A stretch of 64,000 bases of DNA from an uncultured Oscillospiraceae bacterium (GTDB lineage Bacteria > Bacillota > Clostridia > Oscillospirales > Oscillospiraceae), in NCBI GenBank assembly GCA_910588635.1, contig CAJUPW010000013.1:9770-73769 (forward strand), read 5' to 3'. Numbering within the stretch: position 1 is the stretch's first letter; each line of letters begins with the position of its first letter. Below, piece by piece: positions 24,306 through 32,942 of this stretch. The notes beneath the pieces were generated by a model. It saw only the letters and a list, made by a program, of their open reading frames with translations, ran no database searches and was not told the origin of the DNA. Both the position numbers and the translations under genes were made by a program.

Positions 24306-24950
24306 TCATGCGCTTTGAGCATGTCGAATCAGATTGTCCTCATGCTGGAAGCGGGTAAGCAGCTTGTAATTGCCCACGCTCCAGACCAGACACAGCACAT
24401 GGACCAATAACCCCAGCCAGTAGGGGACCATCATCACGCCGGTAAACTCATAGGTTCCGCTGAAGGCCATCCAGCACCAGATAGGCGGCAGCTGGATGAC
24501 AGCCAGGACCAGACAGGCTAAGCGGGCGGCGGTCCAGTTTTTGGTGCCAAAGCCGTGGAGGCTCCACAGCAGGATGCCGGCCGCCAGGAGCGCCACAATT
24601 CCCCAATAGGCCGGGTGAGGTTTCCCAAAATTTCGGGCGTTGGCGATATAGAGCAGGCTTACCACCGCCACACACGCGGCAAAGAGGGACAGCTCTGCCG
24701 CCGCCAGCCACCGCTGCCACAGGGTCCGCCGGCGCCACTCCCGGGCGTAGCGCCGGGCCAGCTCCGCCGGGTCGCCCATGCGGGCGGCCGCCAGGGCGCG
24801 GGCCTCCTCCGGCGGATACCCGGCCTGCTCCAGATTGCGGCACAGGGAGAGCAGGTGGTCCTCCAGCTCCTTTTCGGTCCGCGTTCGGTATTTCCCCGGG
24901 GGAACCTCCGCCAAGCATTGACCGACAAATTCTTCCGTCCAATTTTTCAT
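24306..24950 (-). CDS. Membrane protein with HAAS-like N-terminal domain (copy B)
   Basis: A 214-residue protein. Residues 1-70 form a soluble helical domain (FVGQCLAEVPPG then RTEKELEDHLLSL and ALAAARMGDPAELARRY) of the DUF1700/HAAS type, usually found next to PadR-type regulators. About five hydrophobic segments follow. The start overlaps the stop of copy A (ATGA). Its first 25 residues are nearly identical to those of the upstream gene, down to the DNA, showing tandem duplication. HAAS-type proteins are thought to sense or act on membrane stress together with their PadR repressor; a direct function is unknown. Confidence 0.8.
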   Translation of the reverse strand: MKNWTEEFVGQCLAEVPPGKYRTRTEKELEDHLLSLCRNLEQAGYPPEEARALAAARMGDPAELARRYAREWRRRTLWQRWLAAAELSLFAACVAVVSLLYIANARNFGKPHPAYWGIVALLAAGILLWSLHGFGTKNWTAARLACLVLAVIQLPPIWCWMAFSGTYEFTGVMMVPYWLGLLVHVLCLVWSVGNYKLLTRFQHEDNLIRHAQSA

Positions 24951-25675
24951 GCCGGCTTATGCCTCCTCTCCGTTTTTCGCCCAAAGAGCTGCCCTAATAT
25001 CAGACAGCCCAGGAAGGTCAGCGCAATATAGGTGGGGGTAAACCAGGGGGCGGTCATGTCTCCGCCCCGGGAGATGCGGTGAAGCAGGTCGAGGCCCGGA
25101 GGCATCTCGTAGATCAGGGCGGACAGGGAAATAATGGCCGCTTTCTCTCCCGCCCACGCCGCCAGCAGGCCCAGGGTCACCCACACCGCCGGGCGGCGGG
25201 CGTCCCGGAAGCAGGCCCGGAGATAGAGCGCCCCCAGAGAAAAGGGGAGGAGGAACAGAGAAGAGCCGAAGATTGTGAGGGCCACGGTATCGCCATACAT
25301 GGGGAAAGTACGGCCCAGGACGGTGGGACTGGTACTTATCGCGTCGGTGGTAAAGCCCAGCACGCTCAAAAACACAGCGATACAGATATACAGCGTTCCC
25401 ATCAGCAGACAGCCGCCGGCGATCACGCCCAGCCGGCCTGTCCGGGCTTGCGGCGTCCGGTTCCAGGCGGACCTGTACTCGCCGCGCAGCCGGTCCGGGT
25501 CGCCCATGGCGGCCAGCGCCTCAGCCTGGACCTCCGCCTCCGTCCGGCCTGCCTCCGCCAGGGCGCGGTGCCGGCACTCCAGATGATCCCGAAGCTCCTT
25601 TTCGGTCCGGGTTCGGTATTTCCCCGGGGGAACCTCCGCCAGACACTGTTCTATAAAATTTTCCATCCAGTTCAT
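24947..25675 (-). CDS. Membrane protein with HAAS-like N-terminal domain (copy A)
   Basis: A 242-residue protein starting at ATG 25675 (MNWMENFIEQCLAEVPPG); an upstream in-frame ATG at 25726 is inside the PadR gene and not used. Residues 1-75 are the HAAS-like helical domain, ending MGDPDRLRGEYRSAW; five or so hydrophobic segments follow. The membrane part is unlike that of copy B, whereas the N termini are almost identical, so only the N-terminal domain was duplicated or converted. It overlaps padR by 4 bases and copy B by 4 bases, so all three are co-translated. Confidence 0.8.
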   Translation of the reverse strand: MNWMENFIEQCLAEVPPGKYRTRTEKELRDHLECRHRALAEAGRTEAEVQAEALAAMGDPDRLRGEYRSAWNRTPQARTGRLGVIAGGCLLMGTLYICIAVFLSVLGFTTDAISTSPTVLGRTFPMYGDTVALTIFGSSLFLLPFSLGALYLRACFRDARRPAVWVTLGLLAAWAGEKAAIISLSALIYEMPPGLDLLHRISRGGDMTAPWFTPTYIALTFLGCLILGQLFGRKTERRHKPA

Positions 25676-26004
25676 AGACGCTCTCCTCCCAAAATCCGCC
25701 CCATGGCTCTGACATACGCCGCCCACTGCGCCTCCTTGTCCTCCAGTGCCCGCCGGCCGGCGGTGGTGAGGCGGTAGTACCGCCGCTCCCGGCCGTTCTC
25801 CGCCTGGGCGTAGGAGTCGATCAGTCCCCGGTCCTCCAGGGCGTGGAGGAAGGGGTACAGGCTGCCCTGGCTCATGTGGAATACGTCCTCTGAAAGCAGG
25901 GCCATCTCCTGGATCAGCTGATAGCCGTACATGTCCTTCCGGCTGAGCAGCTTGAGCAGGATCAGCTCATGGCTCCCCTTGGACAGCTCTTTATCGACTT
26001 TCAT
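25672..26004 (-). CDS. PadR-family transcriptional regulator
   Basis: A 110-residue winged-helix PadR protein: HELILLKLLSRKDMYGYQLI, SQGSLYPFLHALEDRGLI and RRYYRLTTAGRRAL are the hallmark stretches. ATG 26004 with a GAGGTG site 5 bases before it is chosen over 26022. It sits first in a three-gene operon with two HAAS-type membrane proteins. A perfect promoter with an inverted repeat over its -10 lies 18 bases upstream, so autorepression is likely. PadR proteins often release DNA in response to phenolics or envelope-active drugs; the ligand here is unknown. Confidence 0.93.
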   Translation of the reverse strand: MKVDKELSKGSHELILLKLLSRKDMYGYQLIQEMALLSEDVFHMSQGSLYPFLHALEDRGLIDSYAQAENGRERRYYRLTTAGRRALEDKEAQWAAYVRAMGRILGGERL

Positions 26005-26021
26005 AGAAACACCTCGGTTCA

Positions 26022-26056
26022 AGAGGCATTATATACCTCTGAATCCGATGTGTCAA
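26022..26056 (-). promoter_or_regulatory. Perfect sigma-A promoter and operator of the padR operon
   Basis: On the minus strand TTGACA (26056-26051), 17-base spacer, TATAAT (26033-26028), both exact. The inverted repeat AGAGG-N9-CCTCT (26022-26040) frames the -10 and would let PadR shut off its own promoter. Confidence 0.85.
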
Positions 26057-26059
26057 GAG

Positions 26060-26093
26060 AAAAGCAAGGGGCGGCCTCCGGGCCGCCCCTTGC
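26060..26093 (-). terminator. Terminator of the maltodextrin operon
   Basis: GCAAGGGGCGGCC pairs perfectly with GGCCGCCCCTTGC (13 bp, 4-base loop), 12 bases after the glgP stop on the minus strand, and is followed by TTTTCTCTT. Confidence 0.88.
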
Positions 26094-26105
26094 AAATACA
26101 AATTG

Positions 26106-28385
26106 TTATTTCAGCTTCCAAATATCCTCATTGTACTGCTCGATGGTCCGATCGGAGGAGAAGTAGCCGGATTTCGCGATGTTGACCAGCATCTTCTTCG
26201 CCCAGGCGCGGCGGTCGCCGTAGTCATGAAGGCAGCGGTCCTTGGCGGCGATGTAGTCCTCCACGTCCAGCAGGGCCATGAACCAGTCCTTATACTTCAT
26301 GTCCCGCCACAGCGCGGACAGGCTGGCCGGGTCGCCGATGGCCAGCAGCTCGGGGGAGACGATAAAGTCCACCAGCCGCTCCACCGCCGGGCGGTGGTAG
26401 TAATCCAGGGGCCGGTAGCCGCGGCCATCGGGCTCGCCGCCCTGGTACAGGCCGATGACCTCGTCGCTGGACCGGCCGAAGGTGTAGATGTTGTCCTCAC
26501 CCACCAGCTGGGCGATTTCCACGTTGGCCCCGTCCATCGTGCCCAGGGTGACGGCGCCGTTGGCCATAAACTTCATGTTGCCGGTGCCGCTGGCCTCCTT
26601 GGAGGCCAGAGATATCTGCTCGGAGATGTCGCAGGCGGGGATAAGCCGCTCGGCCCAGGTGACATTGTAGTTCTCCACCATAGCCACTCTCAGCCAGGGG
26701 CGGACCTGGGGGTCCTGGTCAATGAGCTTCTGCAGGCAGAGGATGAGGTGGATGATGTGCTTGGCCATCACATAGGCGGGGGCGGCCTTGGCACCGAAGA
26801 GGAGGGTCACCGGCTGCTCGGGCAGCTTTCCGGCCTTGATCTCCAGATACTTGTGGATGATATACAGAGCGTTCATCTGCTGCCGCTTGTACTCGTGCAG
26901 CCGCTTTACCTGGATGTCAAAGACAGACTGGGGGTCAATCTCGATGTCCTGAGTGGCCCACAGCACCCGGCACAGCTGGTTCTTGTTGTGCTGCTTTACC
27001 TCCAGCAGCCGGTCCAGGACGGCGCTGTCCTCGGTGAAAGCCAGCAGCTTCTCCAGCTTTTTGGCGTCCCGCCGCCAGTCGGGGCCGATGCAGCTGTCGA
27101 TGAGGGCGGCCAGCTCCGAGTCACAGGCCTCCAGCCACCGGCGGAGGGTGACGCCGTTGGTTTTATTGTTGAACTTCTCCGGGTAGATGTCATAGAAGGG
27201 CTTCAGCTCGGAGTTTTTCAGAATCTCGGTGTGCAGCGCGGCCACGCCGTTCACCGAGTAGCCGCAGTGGATGTCCATGTGGGCCATGTGGACCCGGTTC
27301 TGATCGTCGATAATGGCCACTCTGGGGTCGGGGTGGGCCTGCTTCATCCGCTTGTCCAGCTCCCGGATGACGGGCACCAGCTGGGGGGCCGCCTTCTCGA
27401 TGAAAGACAGGGGCCACTTCTCCAGCGCCTCGGCCAGAATGGTGTGGTTGGTGTAGGCGCAGGCGCGGCGGACCTGGTCCAGGGCCTCGTCAAAGGACAT
27501 GCCCTTTCCGGTGAGCAGGCGGATGAGCTCGGGGATGACCATGGAGGGGTGGGTGTCGTTGATCTGGATGGTCACATGGTCGGCCAGGGCGTTCAGGGCG
27601 TACCCTCTGCCCTCCAGCTCGGAGAGAATGAGCTGAGCCCCGGCGGATACCATGAAATACTGCTGGTAGACCCTCAGCAGCCGGCCGGCCTCGTCGCTGT
27701 CGTCCGGGTAGAGGAAGGAGGTCAGCCGGTGGGCGATATCCCCCTTGTCAAAGTCAATGCCTACCCAGGGGGCGTCGGCGGGCTGGGCCACATCGAAGAG
27801 GTGGAGCCGGTTGGCATATCCGTTATTGGCCCCGGGGATGGCGATGTCGTAGAGCACCGCCTTCAGGTCAAAGCCGCCGAAGGGCACGTCGAAGGATATC
27901 CCGGTGGGGATGAGCCAGCTGTCCGCCTCCATCCAGGGGTCGGGGACCTCGGTCTGGCGGCCCTGGCTGAACTTCTGCTTGAACAGACCGTAGTGGTAGT
28001 TCAGGCCTACGCCGTCGCCGGGGAGACCCAGGGCGGCGATAGAGTCCAGAAAGCAGGCGGCCAGGCGGCCCAGGCCGCCGTTGCCCAGGGAGGGCTCGGG
28101 CTCCATGGACTCGATAACCCCCAGGTCCCGGCCCAGGTCGGCCAACAGGGTTTTCACCTCGTCGTGAAGCCCCAAGGCCAGAAGGTTGTTGCTCAGCAGC
28201 TTGCCCATGAGAAACTCGGCGGAGAAGTAGTAGAGCTTCCGCTCCCCCTTGGGGGAGGGCCGGTCCTGGGCCATGCGCCGGGTAAGAATAAGCAGCGCCT
28301 CGTAGAGCTGACGGTCGTCGCACTGGTCCGGGGCGCAGCCAAAGCGGGTCTGAGTGGTCTGGAAGAGCTGTTCTTTCAGCTGCAT
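26106..28385 (-). CDS. glgP: Glycogen/maltodextrin phosphorylase
   Basis: A 759-residue glycosyltransferase family 35 phosphorylase that releases glucose 1-phosphate from alpha-1,4-glucans with pyridoxal phosphate. The cofactor lysine is Lys605 in [19 protein letters not shown], the family signature. Also visible: [33 protein letters not shown] and [17 protein letters not shown]. The frame extends 32 codons further upstream into malQ, but ATG 28385 has AAGGATG upstream and starts the family domain ([16 protein letters not shown]). It is the last gene of an operon with malQ 13 bases before it; together they break imported maltodextrins down to glucose and glucose 1-phosphate. Confidence 0.96.
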   Translation of the reverse strand: MQLKEQLFQTTQTRFGCAPDQCDDRQLYEALLILTRRMAQDRPSPKGERKLYYFSAEFLMGKLLSNNLLALGLHDEVKTLLADLGRDLGVIESMEPEPSLGNGGLGRLAACFLDSIAALGLPGDGVGLNYHYGLFKQKFSQGRQTEVPDPWMEADSWLIPTGISFDVPFGGFDLKAVLYDIAIPGANNGYANRLHLFDVAQPADAPWVGIDFDKGDIAHRLTSFLYPDDSDEAGRLLRVYQQYFMVSAGAQLILSELEGRGYALNALADHVTIQINDTHPSMVIPELIRLLTGKGMSFDEALDQVRRACAYTNHTILAEALEKWPLSFIEKAAPQLVPVIRELDKRMKQAHPDPRVAIIDDQNRVHMAHMDIHCGYSVNGVAALHTEILKNSELKPFYDIYPEKFNNKTNGVTLRRWLEACDSELAALIDSCIGPDWRRDAKKLEKLLAFTEDSAVLDRLLEVKQHNKNQLCRVLWATQDIEIDPQSVFDIQVKRLHEYKRQQMNALYIIHKYLEIKAGKLPEQPVTLLFGAKAAPAYVMAKHIIHLILCLQKLIDQDPQVRPWLRVAMVENYNVTWAERLIPACDISEQISLASKEASGTGNMKFMANGAVTLGTMDGANVEIAQLVGEDNIYTFGRSSDEVIGLYQGGEPDGRGYRPLDYYHRPAVERLVDFIVSPELLAIGDPASLSALWRDMKYKDWFMALLDVEDYIAAKDRCLHDYGDRRAWAKKMLVNIAKSGYFSSDRTIEQYNEDIWKLK

Positions 28386-28398
28386 AAATAACACATCC

Positions 28399-29901
28399 TT
28401 ATTTTTTGGATTTGCCCGCCTTGGGCAGGCGCTGATATACCGCCATATCCCGGCGCAGGCGTTTGGCCAGTTTTTCATCAAAGGAGCCGGACAGGGTCCG
28501 CCACTTCCAGTTATTCCCTAAAGTGGAGGGGATATTCATGCGGGCCTCCGGCCCCAGGCCCAGCAGGTCCTGAAACTGCATCACCGCCAGGTCGGCGGGG
28601 GAGGCCCAGGCTCCGCGCATCATGCCCCAGTGGTAGCCCTCCCGCTTGCTGAGGCGCAGGTAGGCCTTGGCAAAGGACACGTCCTTTTTGGGAGCGGAGG
28701 CCATCCAGCCCTGGATGGTGTCGTTGTCGTGGGTGCCGGCGTAGACCACGCAGTGGGCGGGGTAGCGGTGGGGCAGGTAGTCGTTCTCCCCGTCCCGGCT
28801 GTCGAAGGCGAACTCCAGCACCTTCATGCCGGGGTAGCCCGAGTCTTTCAGCAGTTTGCGTACCGAGGGAGTGAGGAAGCCCAGGTCCTCGGCGATGATG
28901 TCCTTCCTGCCCAGAGCCTTGTTCACCGCCTTGAAAAAAGCGATGCCCGGGCCGGGCTTCCACCGGCCGTTGCGGGCGGTCTTGTCGCCGTAGGGGATGG
29001 CGTAGTAGGAGTCGAAGCCCCGGAAGTGGTCGATGCGCAAAGTGTCGTACAGCTTGAACTGGAAGGAGATGCGCCGCAGCCACCAGGCGTAGCCGTCCTC
29101 CTTCATTTTTTCCCAGTTGAAAAGGGGGTTGCCCCAAAGCTGGCCGTCGGCGGAGAAGCCGTCGGGGGGACAGCCGGCCACCTCGGTGGGCAGGCCCTTC
29201 CCGTCCAGCTGGAACTGGTCCGGGTTGGCCCACACGTCGGCGCTGTCTCCCGAGACGTAGATGGGCAGATCGCCGATGATAGAAATGCCCAGAGAATTGA
29301 CGTATTTCTTCCAGGCGTTCCACTGGCCAAAAAAGAGGTACTGCACCGCCTTCCAGAAGGCGATTTCCCCGGCCAGCTCGGTTCGGACCTTTTTCAGGGC
29401 GGCGGGCCGGCGCAGGCGCAGCGCCTCGGGCCAGGTGAACCAAGAGGCCCCGCCGTGCCTGTCTTTCAGGGCCATGAACAGGGCATAGTCCTCCAGCCAG
29501 TCCTTCTGTTCCTCGCAGAAAGCGGCGAAATCAGGCCGGCTTTGGGCCAGCAGCCGGTCACAGGCCTTGTGGAGCACGGGGTAGCGCGTCTCATACATCA
29601 GCCCGTAGTCCACATATTCAGGATTGTCCCCCCAGTTGAGGGACGCAAACTCGGACCGCTCCAGCAGCCCCTGATCGGCCAGGGCGTCCAGGTCGATAAA
29701 ATAGGGGTTGCCGGCAAAGGAGGAAAAGGACTGGTAGGGGGAGTCGCCGTAGCTGGTGGGGCCCACGGGAAGAATCTGCCAGCAGCTCTGGCCGCCGGCG
29801 GCCAGAAAGTCGGCAAACTTCCGGGCCTCCACCCCCAGGGTCCCAATCCCGTAGGGGGAGGGCAAGGAGGAGATAGGCATTAAAATTCCTGCTTTTCTCA
29901 C
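28399..29901 (-). CDS. malQ: 4-alpha-glucanotransferase (amylomaltase)
   Basis: A 500-residue family GH77 enzyme that shuffles alpha-1,4-linked glucose units between maltodextrins, making chains long enough for the phosphorylase. It opens with [26 protein letters not shown] sequence ([16 protein letters not shown]), and carries the catalytic nucleophile in [14 protein letters not shown], acid/base Glu in [14 protein letters not shown], and [13 protein letters not shown]. The length matches bacterial MalQ. It lies between a LacI-type regulator and glgP on the minus strand, with a hairpin at 29930-29953 in its leader. Confidence 0.96.
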   Translation of the reverse strand: MRKAGILMPISSLPSPYGIGTLGVEARKFADFLAAGGQSCWQILPVGPTSYGDSPYQSFSSFAGNPYFIDLDALADQGLLERSEFASLNWGDNPEYVDYGLMYETRYPVLHKACDRLLAQSRPDFAAFCEEQKDWLEDYALFMALKDRHGGASWFTWPEALRLRRPAALKKVRTELAGEIAFWKAVQYLFFGQWNAWKKYVNSLGISIIGDLPIYVSGDSADVWANPDQFQLDGKGLPTEVAGCPPDGFSADGQLWGNPLFNWEKMKEDGYAWWLRRISFQFKLYDTLRIDHFRGFDSYYAIPYGDKTARNGRWKPGPGIAFFKAVNKALGRKDIIAEDLGFLTPSVRKLLKDSGYPGMKVLEFAFDSRDGENDYLPHRYPAHCVVYAGTHDNDTIQGWMASAPKKDVSFAKAYLRLSKREGYHWGMMRGAWASPADLAVMQFQDLLGLGPEARMNIPSTLGNNWKWRTLSGSFDEKLAKRLRRDMAVYQRLPKAGKSKK

Positions 29902-29929
29902 TTGAGATCACCTGTTTCTGTTTAGGATA

Positions 29930-29953
29930 AAGGGCCGCCGTCGGGCGGCCCTT
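29930..29953 (-). terminator. Hairpin between lacI-type gene and malQ
   Basis: AAGGGCCGCC/GGCGGCCCTT (10 bp, 4-base loop) 17 bases after the regulator stop; no clear T-run, so a partial terminator or mRNA-stability element that lowers or separates malQ-glgP expression. Confidence 0.55.
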
Positions 29954-29970
29954 GTTCAGATTGTGGTTCC

Positions 29971-30978
29971 TTATGATATTTTTGCCACGCTCTCCCCCTC
30001 GATCATCTGGAAGGGGACCAGCTCGTGGGCGGGAGGGCTGTTGCGGGTAATGCCCCGGAGAAGGGCGTCCACCCCCCGCTGGGCCAGCTGCTGGGTGTCC
30101 TGGCGGACGGTGGTCAGCCTGGGCAAGGAGTACTGGCCGGTGACGAGGCCGTCGTAGCCCACCACCGAGATATCCTCCGGCACCCGCCGCCCCATGTCCC
30201 GCAGAGCTCGGATGGCCCCCAGAGCCATCACGTCGCTGAGAGCGAAAATGGCGGTCAGGTCGGGGCATCGGTCCAGCAGTTTTTTGGTGGCGGCGTAGGC
30301 CTCGGGCATGGAGTAGCGGCAAGGCTCGCACTGGCGGTCCACATCGAAGGGGATTCCCAGGCGGATACAGGCGTCCCGGCAGCCCATCAGGCGGCGGTGG
30401 CTGATCTGGGTGCAGGACCAGTTGCCCCCCAGCAGGCCGATGTGCCGGTGGCCCCGCCGGGCCAGCAGCTCGACCACCTGCTTCGCCGCCTCGGCGTCGT
30501 CGGTGGTAAAGGAGGACAGGTTGCCGAAGTCCAGCTCCCGGGCGGTGTTGGTCAGCAGCACACAGGGGACGGCGATGGGGGAAAAGCCCGCCTCAAACAG
30601 CTCCAGGTCGCCACCCAGGAACAAAATCCCCATGGGCCGGCGCTCCCGGCACAGCTGGCAGGCGTAGGTCACCTCGTTGGCGTCCTCGTCCAGGTAGTAG
30701 ACGGCGGCGTCCTGGCCGGCGTCCCGCAGAAGGGCCTGGAGCTTCTCCACCAGGTCGGCGAAGAGCAGGTTCATAGTCCCCTTGACGATGATGGCGATGC
30801 TGGTGCTGGCCTGCTGCTTGAGGTGCTTGGCGTTGTTGTTGGGCTGAAAGTTCTGCTCCTCCACCACGGCCAGCACCTTGCGGCGGGTCTCCTCACTGAC
30901 ATCGGGGTGGTCGTTGAGCGCGCGGGACACGGTGGCCACACCGTATCCGGAGAGCTTGGCGATATCCTTTATGGTCAC
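29971..30978 (-). CDS. LacI-family transcriptional regulator of maltodextrin use
   Basis: A 335-residue LacI/GalR regulator. The N-terminal helix-turn-helix is MTIKDIAKLSGYGVATVSRALN, followed by the hinge (about 45-60) and a periplasmic-binding-protein-like sugar domain (VDRQCEPCRYSMPEAY, FALSDVMALGAIRAL, ISVVGYDG). It is placed between the transporter genes and malQ-glgP, hence MalR-like. The three tandem GGNAACGTTNCC-like sites in front of the binding-protein gene are its probable operators; release would be triggered by maltose or a maltodextrin. Start ATG 30978 has an AAAGAAGGGG site. Confidence 0.93.
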   Translation of the reverse strand: MTIKDIAKLSGYGVATVSRALNDHPDVSEETRRKVLAVVEEQNFQPNNNAKHLKQQASTSIAIIVKGTMNLLFADLVEKLQALLRDAGQDAAVYYLDEDANEVTYACQLCRERRPMGILFLGGDLELFEAGFSPIAVPCVLLTNTARELDFGNLSSFTTDDAEAAKQVVELLARRGHRHIGLLGGNWSCTQISHRRLMGCRDACIRLGIPFDVDRQCEPCRYSMPEAYAATKKLLDRCPDLTAIFALSDVMALGAIRALRDMGRRVPEDISVVGYDGLVTGQYSLPRLTTVRQDTQQLAQRGVDALLRGITRNSPPAHELVPFQMIEGESVAKIS

Positions 30979-31011
30979 GGTACCCCTTCTTTCTGTTTGA
31001 CGTGATAAATT

Positions 31012-31872
31012 TTAACCCTTTACAGCGCCGGCGGCCACACCCTTGATGATGTGCTTCTGGCAGGTGAGGTAGAACACGATTACCGGAATGATGGACAGCA
31101 GAATCAGAGCCATGGTGGCGCCCAGGTCCACTGTGCCGTAGCTGCCCTTCAGGTACTGGATATGGATGGGGATGGTGCGGTACAGGTTCTTGTCCAGCAC
31201 CAGGTAGGGCAGGAGGAAGTCGTTCCACACCCACATGATCTCCAGAATGCCCACCGAGACCATGGTGGGCTTGAGCATGGGGACCACCACGGAGAAGTAG
31301 GTGCGCATGGGTCCGCAGCCGTCGATGGCGGCGGCCTCCTCGATTTCCAGAGGAATGGACTTGACGAAGCCCACGAACATAAAGATGGCCAGCCCCGCGC
31401 CAAAGCCCAGATAGATAATGGGAATGGTCCAGGGGGTGTTCAGGTGGAGGGTGTTGGCCGTCTTGGACAGGGTGAACATGACCATCTGGAAGGGGACCAC
31501 CATGGAGAACACGCACAGGAAGTACAGCGCCTTGCAGAACAGGGAGTTTACCCGGGCGATATACCAGGCGGCCATGGAGGTACACAGCAGGATCAGGGCG
31601 GTGGACAGGATGGTAATCACCACGCTGTAAATCACCGACTTGGCGAAGGGGTAGTTGCCGAAGGTCATGCCCTTGATGAAGTTCTGAAAGCCGACCCACA
31701 TATCGCCGGTGGGAAGGGCGAAGGTGTCGGTCTTGACGTAGGTGTTCTCCTTAAAGGAGTTGATGACCACGGCCACCACGGGCAGCACATAGATCACACA
31801 GATGACGGCCAATACCGTGGACAGGATGGTCTTGCGGCGGGCCTCAGAGGAGAGCGCTTTTTGCCTGTTCAT
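31012..31872 (-). CDS. Carbohydrate ABC transporter permease (MalG-like)
   Basis: A 286-residue inner-membrane permease with six helices. The EAA loop that docks the ATPase is EIEEAAAIDGCGPMRTYFSVV at about residues 183-203, of the CUT1 sugar class. The C terminus ends GVAAGAVKG, as is typical of MalG-type subunits. ATG 31872 overlaps the stop of the partner permease by one base (TAATG). With the MalF-like gene and the binding protein it forms a maltodextrin-type importer. No ATPase gene is in the operon, so a shared MsmX/MalK-type ATPase from elsewhere must power it. Confidence 0.94.
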   Translation of the reverse strand: MNRQKALSSEARRKTILSTVLAVICVIYVLPVVAVVINSFKENTYVKTDTFALPTGDMWVGFQNFIKGMTFGNYPFAKSVIYSVVITILSTALILLCTSMAAWYIARVNSLFCKALYFLCVFSMVVPFQMVMFTLSKTANTLHLNTPWTIPIIYLGFGAGLAIFMFVGFVKSIPLEIEEAAAIDGCGPMRTYFSVVVPMLKPTMVSVGILEIMWVWNDFLLPYLVLDKNLYRTIPIHIQYLKGSYGTVDLGATMALILLSIIPVIVFYLTCQKHIIKGVAAGAVKG

Positions 31873-32777
31873 TACTGCTGTACCTCCTTATTGCGGGTGT
31901 AGCCCAGCTGGGCCAGGCCCAGTCCGGCTACCAGGACGAAGAAGATGACTGCCTTGGCCTGGGCGACGCCCTGAGAGGAGCCGCCGGAGGCGTTAAAGGT
32001 ATTGAAGATGTTCAGGGCAAGCATCTCGGTGGTCTTGATGGTGGTGCCGCCGGGCTGGATGATGAAGGGCTGTCCGGCGGTGAGGGCCAGGTTCTGGTCA
32101 AAGAGCTTGAAGCCGTTGGTCAGGGACAGGAACATGCAGATGGTGATGGAAGGCATCACGTTGGGGATGGTCACCTTGAACAGGGTCTGGGTGCGGGTGG
32201 CCCCGTCAATGCGGGCGGCCTCCAGCATCTCGCCGGGGACGTTCTGCAGGCCGGCGATATAGATAATCATCATGTAGCCGATCTGCTGCCAGCACATGAG
32301 GATAATCAGTCCCCAGAAGCCGAATTTGCTATCCAGCAGAATGGAGGTGTTGTACCAGCTGAGGATGCCGTCAAAGATCATGGACCAGATATAGCCCAGT
32401 ACGATGCCGCCGATGAGGTTGGGCATAAAGAATACGGTACGGAACAGGTTGCTGCCCTTGATGCCCTGGGTGAGGAAATAGGCCACGGCGAAGGCCAGCA
32501 CGTTGATGAGCACCAGGGAGACCACGGCAAACATGGCGGTGTACCAGAAGGCGTGGCGGAAGCCCGCGTCGCCAAAGGCCTTGGCGTAGTTGCTCAGGCC
32601 CACGAACTGGGCGTTGGAGATGGTCTTGAACTTACATAGGGACAGCCAGATACCTTGGAGGAAGGGCCAGATGAAGCCGATGAAGAAAGCGGCTGTGACA
32701 GGGCCCAGGAAGAACAGCCCCCACCGCCGGGTGGAGCGCCGGATGGAGTTGCTGTTGGAAATCTTCTTCGTTTTCAA
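31872..32777 (-). CDS. Carbohydrate ABC transporter permease (MalF-like)
   Basis: A 301-residue permease with six membrane helices, CUT1 class, with the EAA loop LEAARIDGATRTQTLFKVTIP at about residues 200-220. An ATG-started frame reaches 32813, but that ATG lies in a palindromic repeat; TTG 32777 is 8 bases from an AGAGGAG site and starts the expected LKTKKISNSNSIRR leader, so it is preferred. About 165 bases with stable hairpins separate it from the binding-protein gene, which could make the downstream genes less expressed than the binding protein. Confidence 0.92.
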   Translation of the reverse strand: MKTKKISNSNSIRRSTRRWGLFFLGPVTAAFFIGFIWPFLQGIWLSLCKFKTISNAQFVGLSNYAKAFGDAGFRHAFWYTAMFAVVSLVLINVLAFAVAYFLTQGIKGSNLFRTVFFMPNLIGGIVLGYIWSMIFDGILSWYNTSILLDSKFGFWGLIILMCWQQIGYMMIIYIAGLQNVPGEMLEAARIDGATRTQTLFKVTIPNVMPSITICMFLSLTNGFKLFDQNLALTAGQPFIIQPGGTTIKTTEMLALNIFNTFNASGGSSQGVAQAKAVIFFVLVAGLGLAQLGYTRNKEVQQ

Positions 32778-32800
32778 ATTATCAGCTCCTCTTGGATTTC

Positions 32801-32908
32801 TGTAGGGGCGCATATGACGCGCCCGCTTTTGCGTGCTGAGGATCGCGGGCGGATGATATCCGCCCCTACAAGCGGAGCACAGGGACGGGCGAGGTGCCCG
32901 CCCCTGTG
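32801..32908. repeat. Palindromic repeat element between binding protein and permease genes
   Basis: A 10-base perfect inverted repeat TGTAGGGGCG/CGCCCCTACA (32801-32810 and 32861-32870) encloses the hairpin GGGCGGAT/ATCCGCCC; a second hairpin CACAGGG-CGGGC/GCCCG-CCCTGTG follows at 32878-32908. The GTAGGGGCG module recurs at 16221-16290 and 49142-49175. It probably stabilises the upstream transcript part or is a REP-like mobile palindrome. Confidence 0.7.
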
Positions 32909-32942
32909 CAGTGTCAAAGCGTAATGTTCAAATCTGGGGAAA

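Noticed and set aside
26103..28391. 762-codon open frame on the plus strand
   Set aside because: It is a mirror of glgP, with His/Gly/Val-rich, domain-free translation.
32777..32813. Upstream ATG start (32813) for the MalF-like permease
   Set aside because: It lies in the palindromic repeat without a ribosome site; the TTG at 32777 has AGAGGAG at proper distance.
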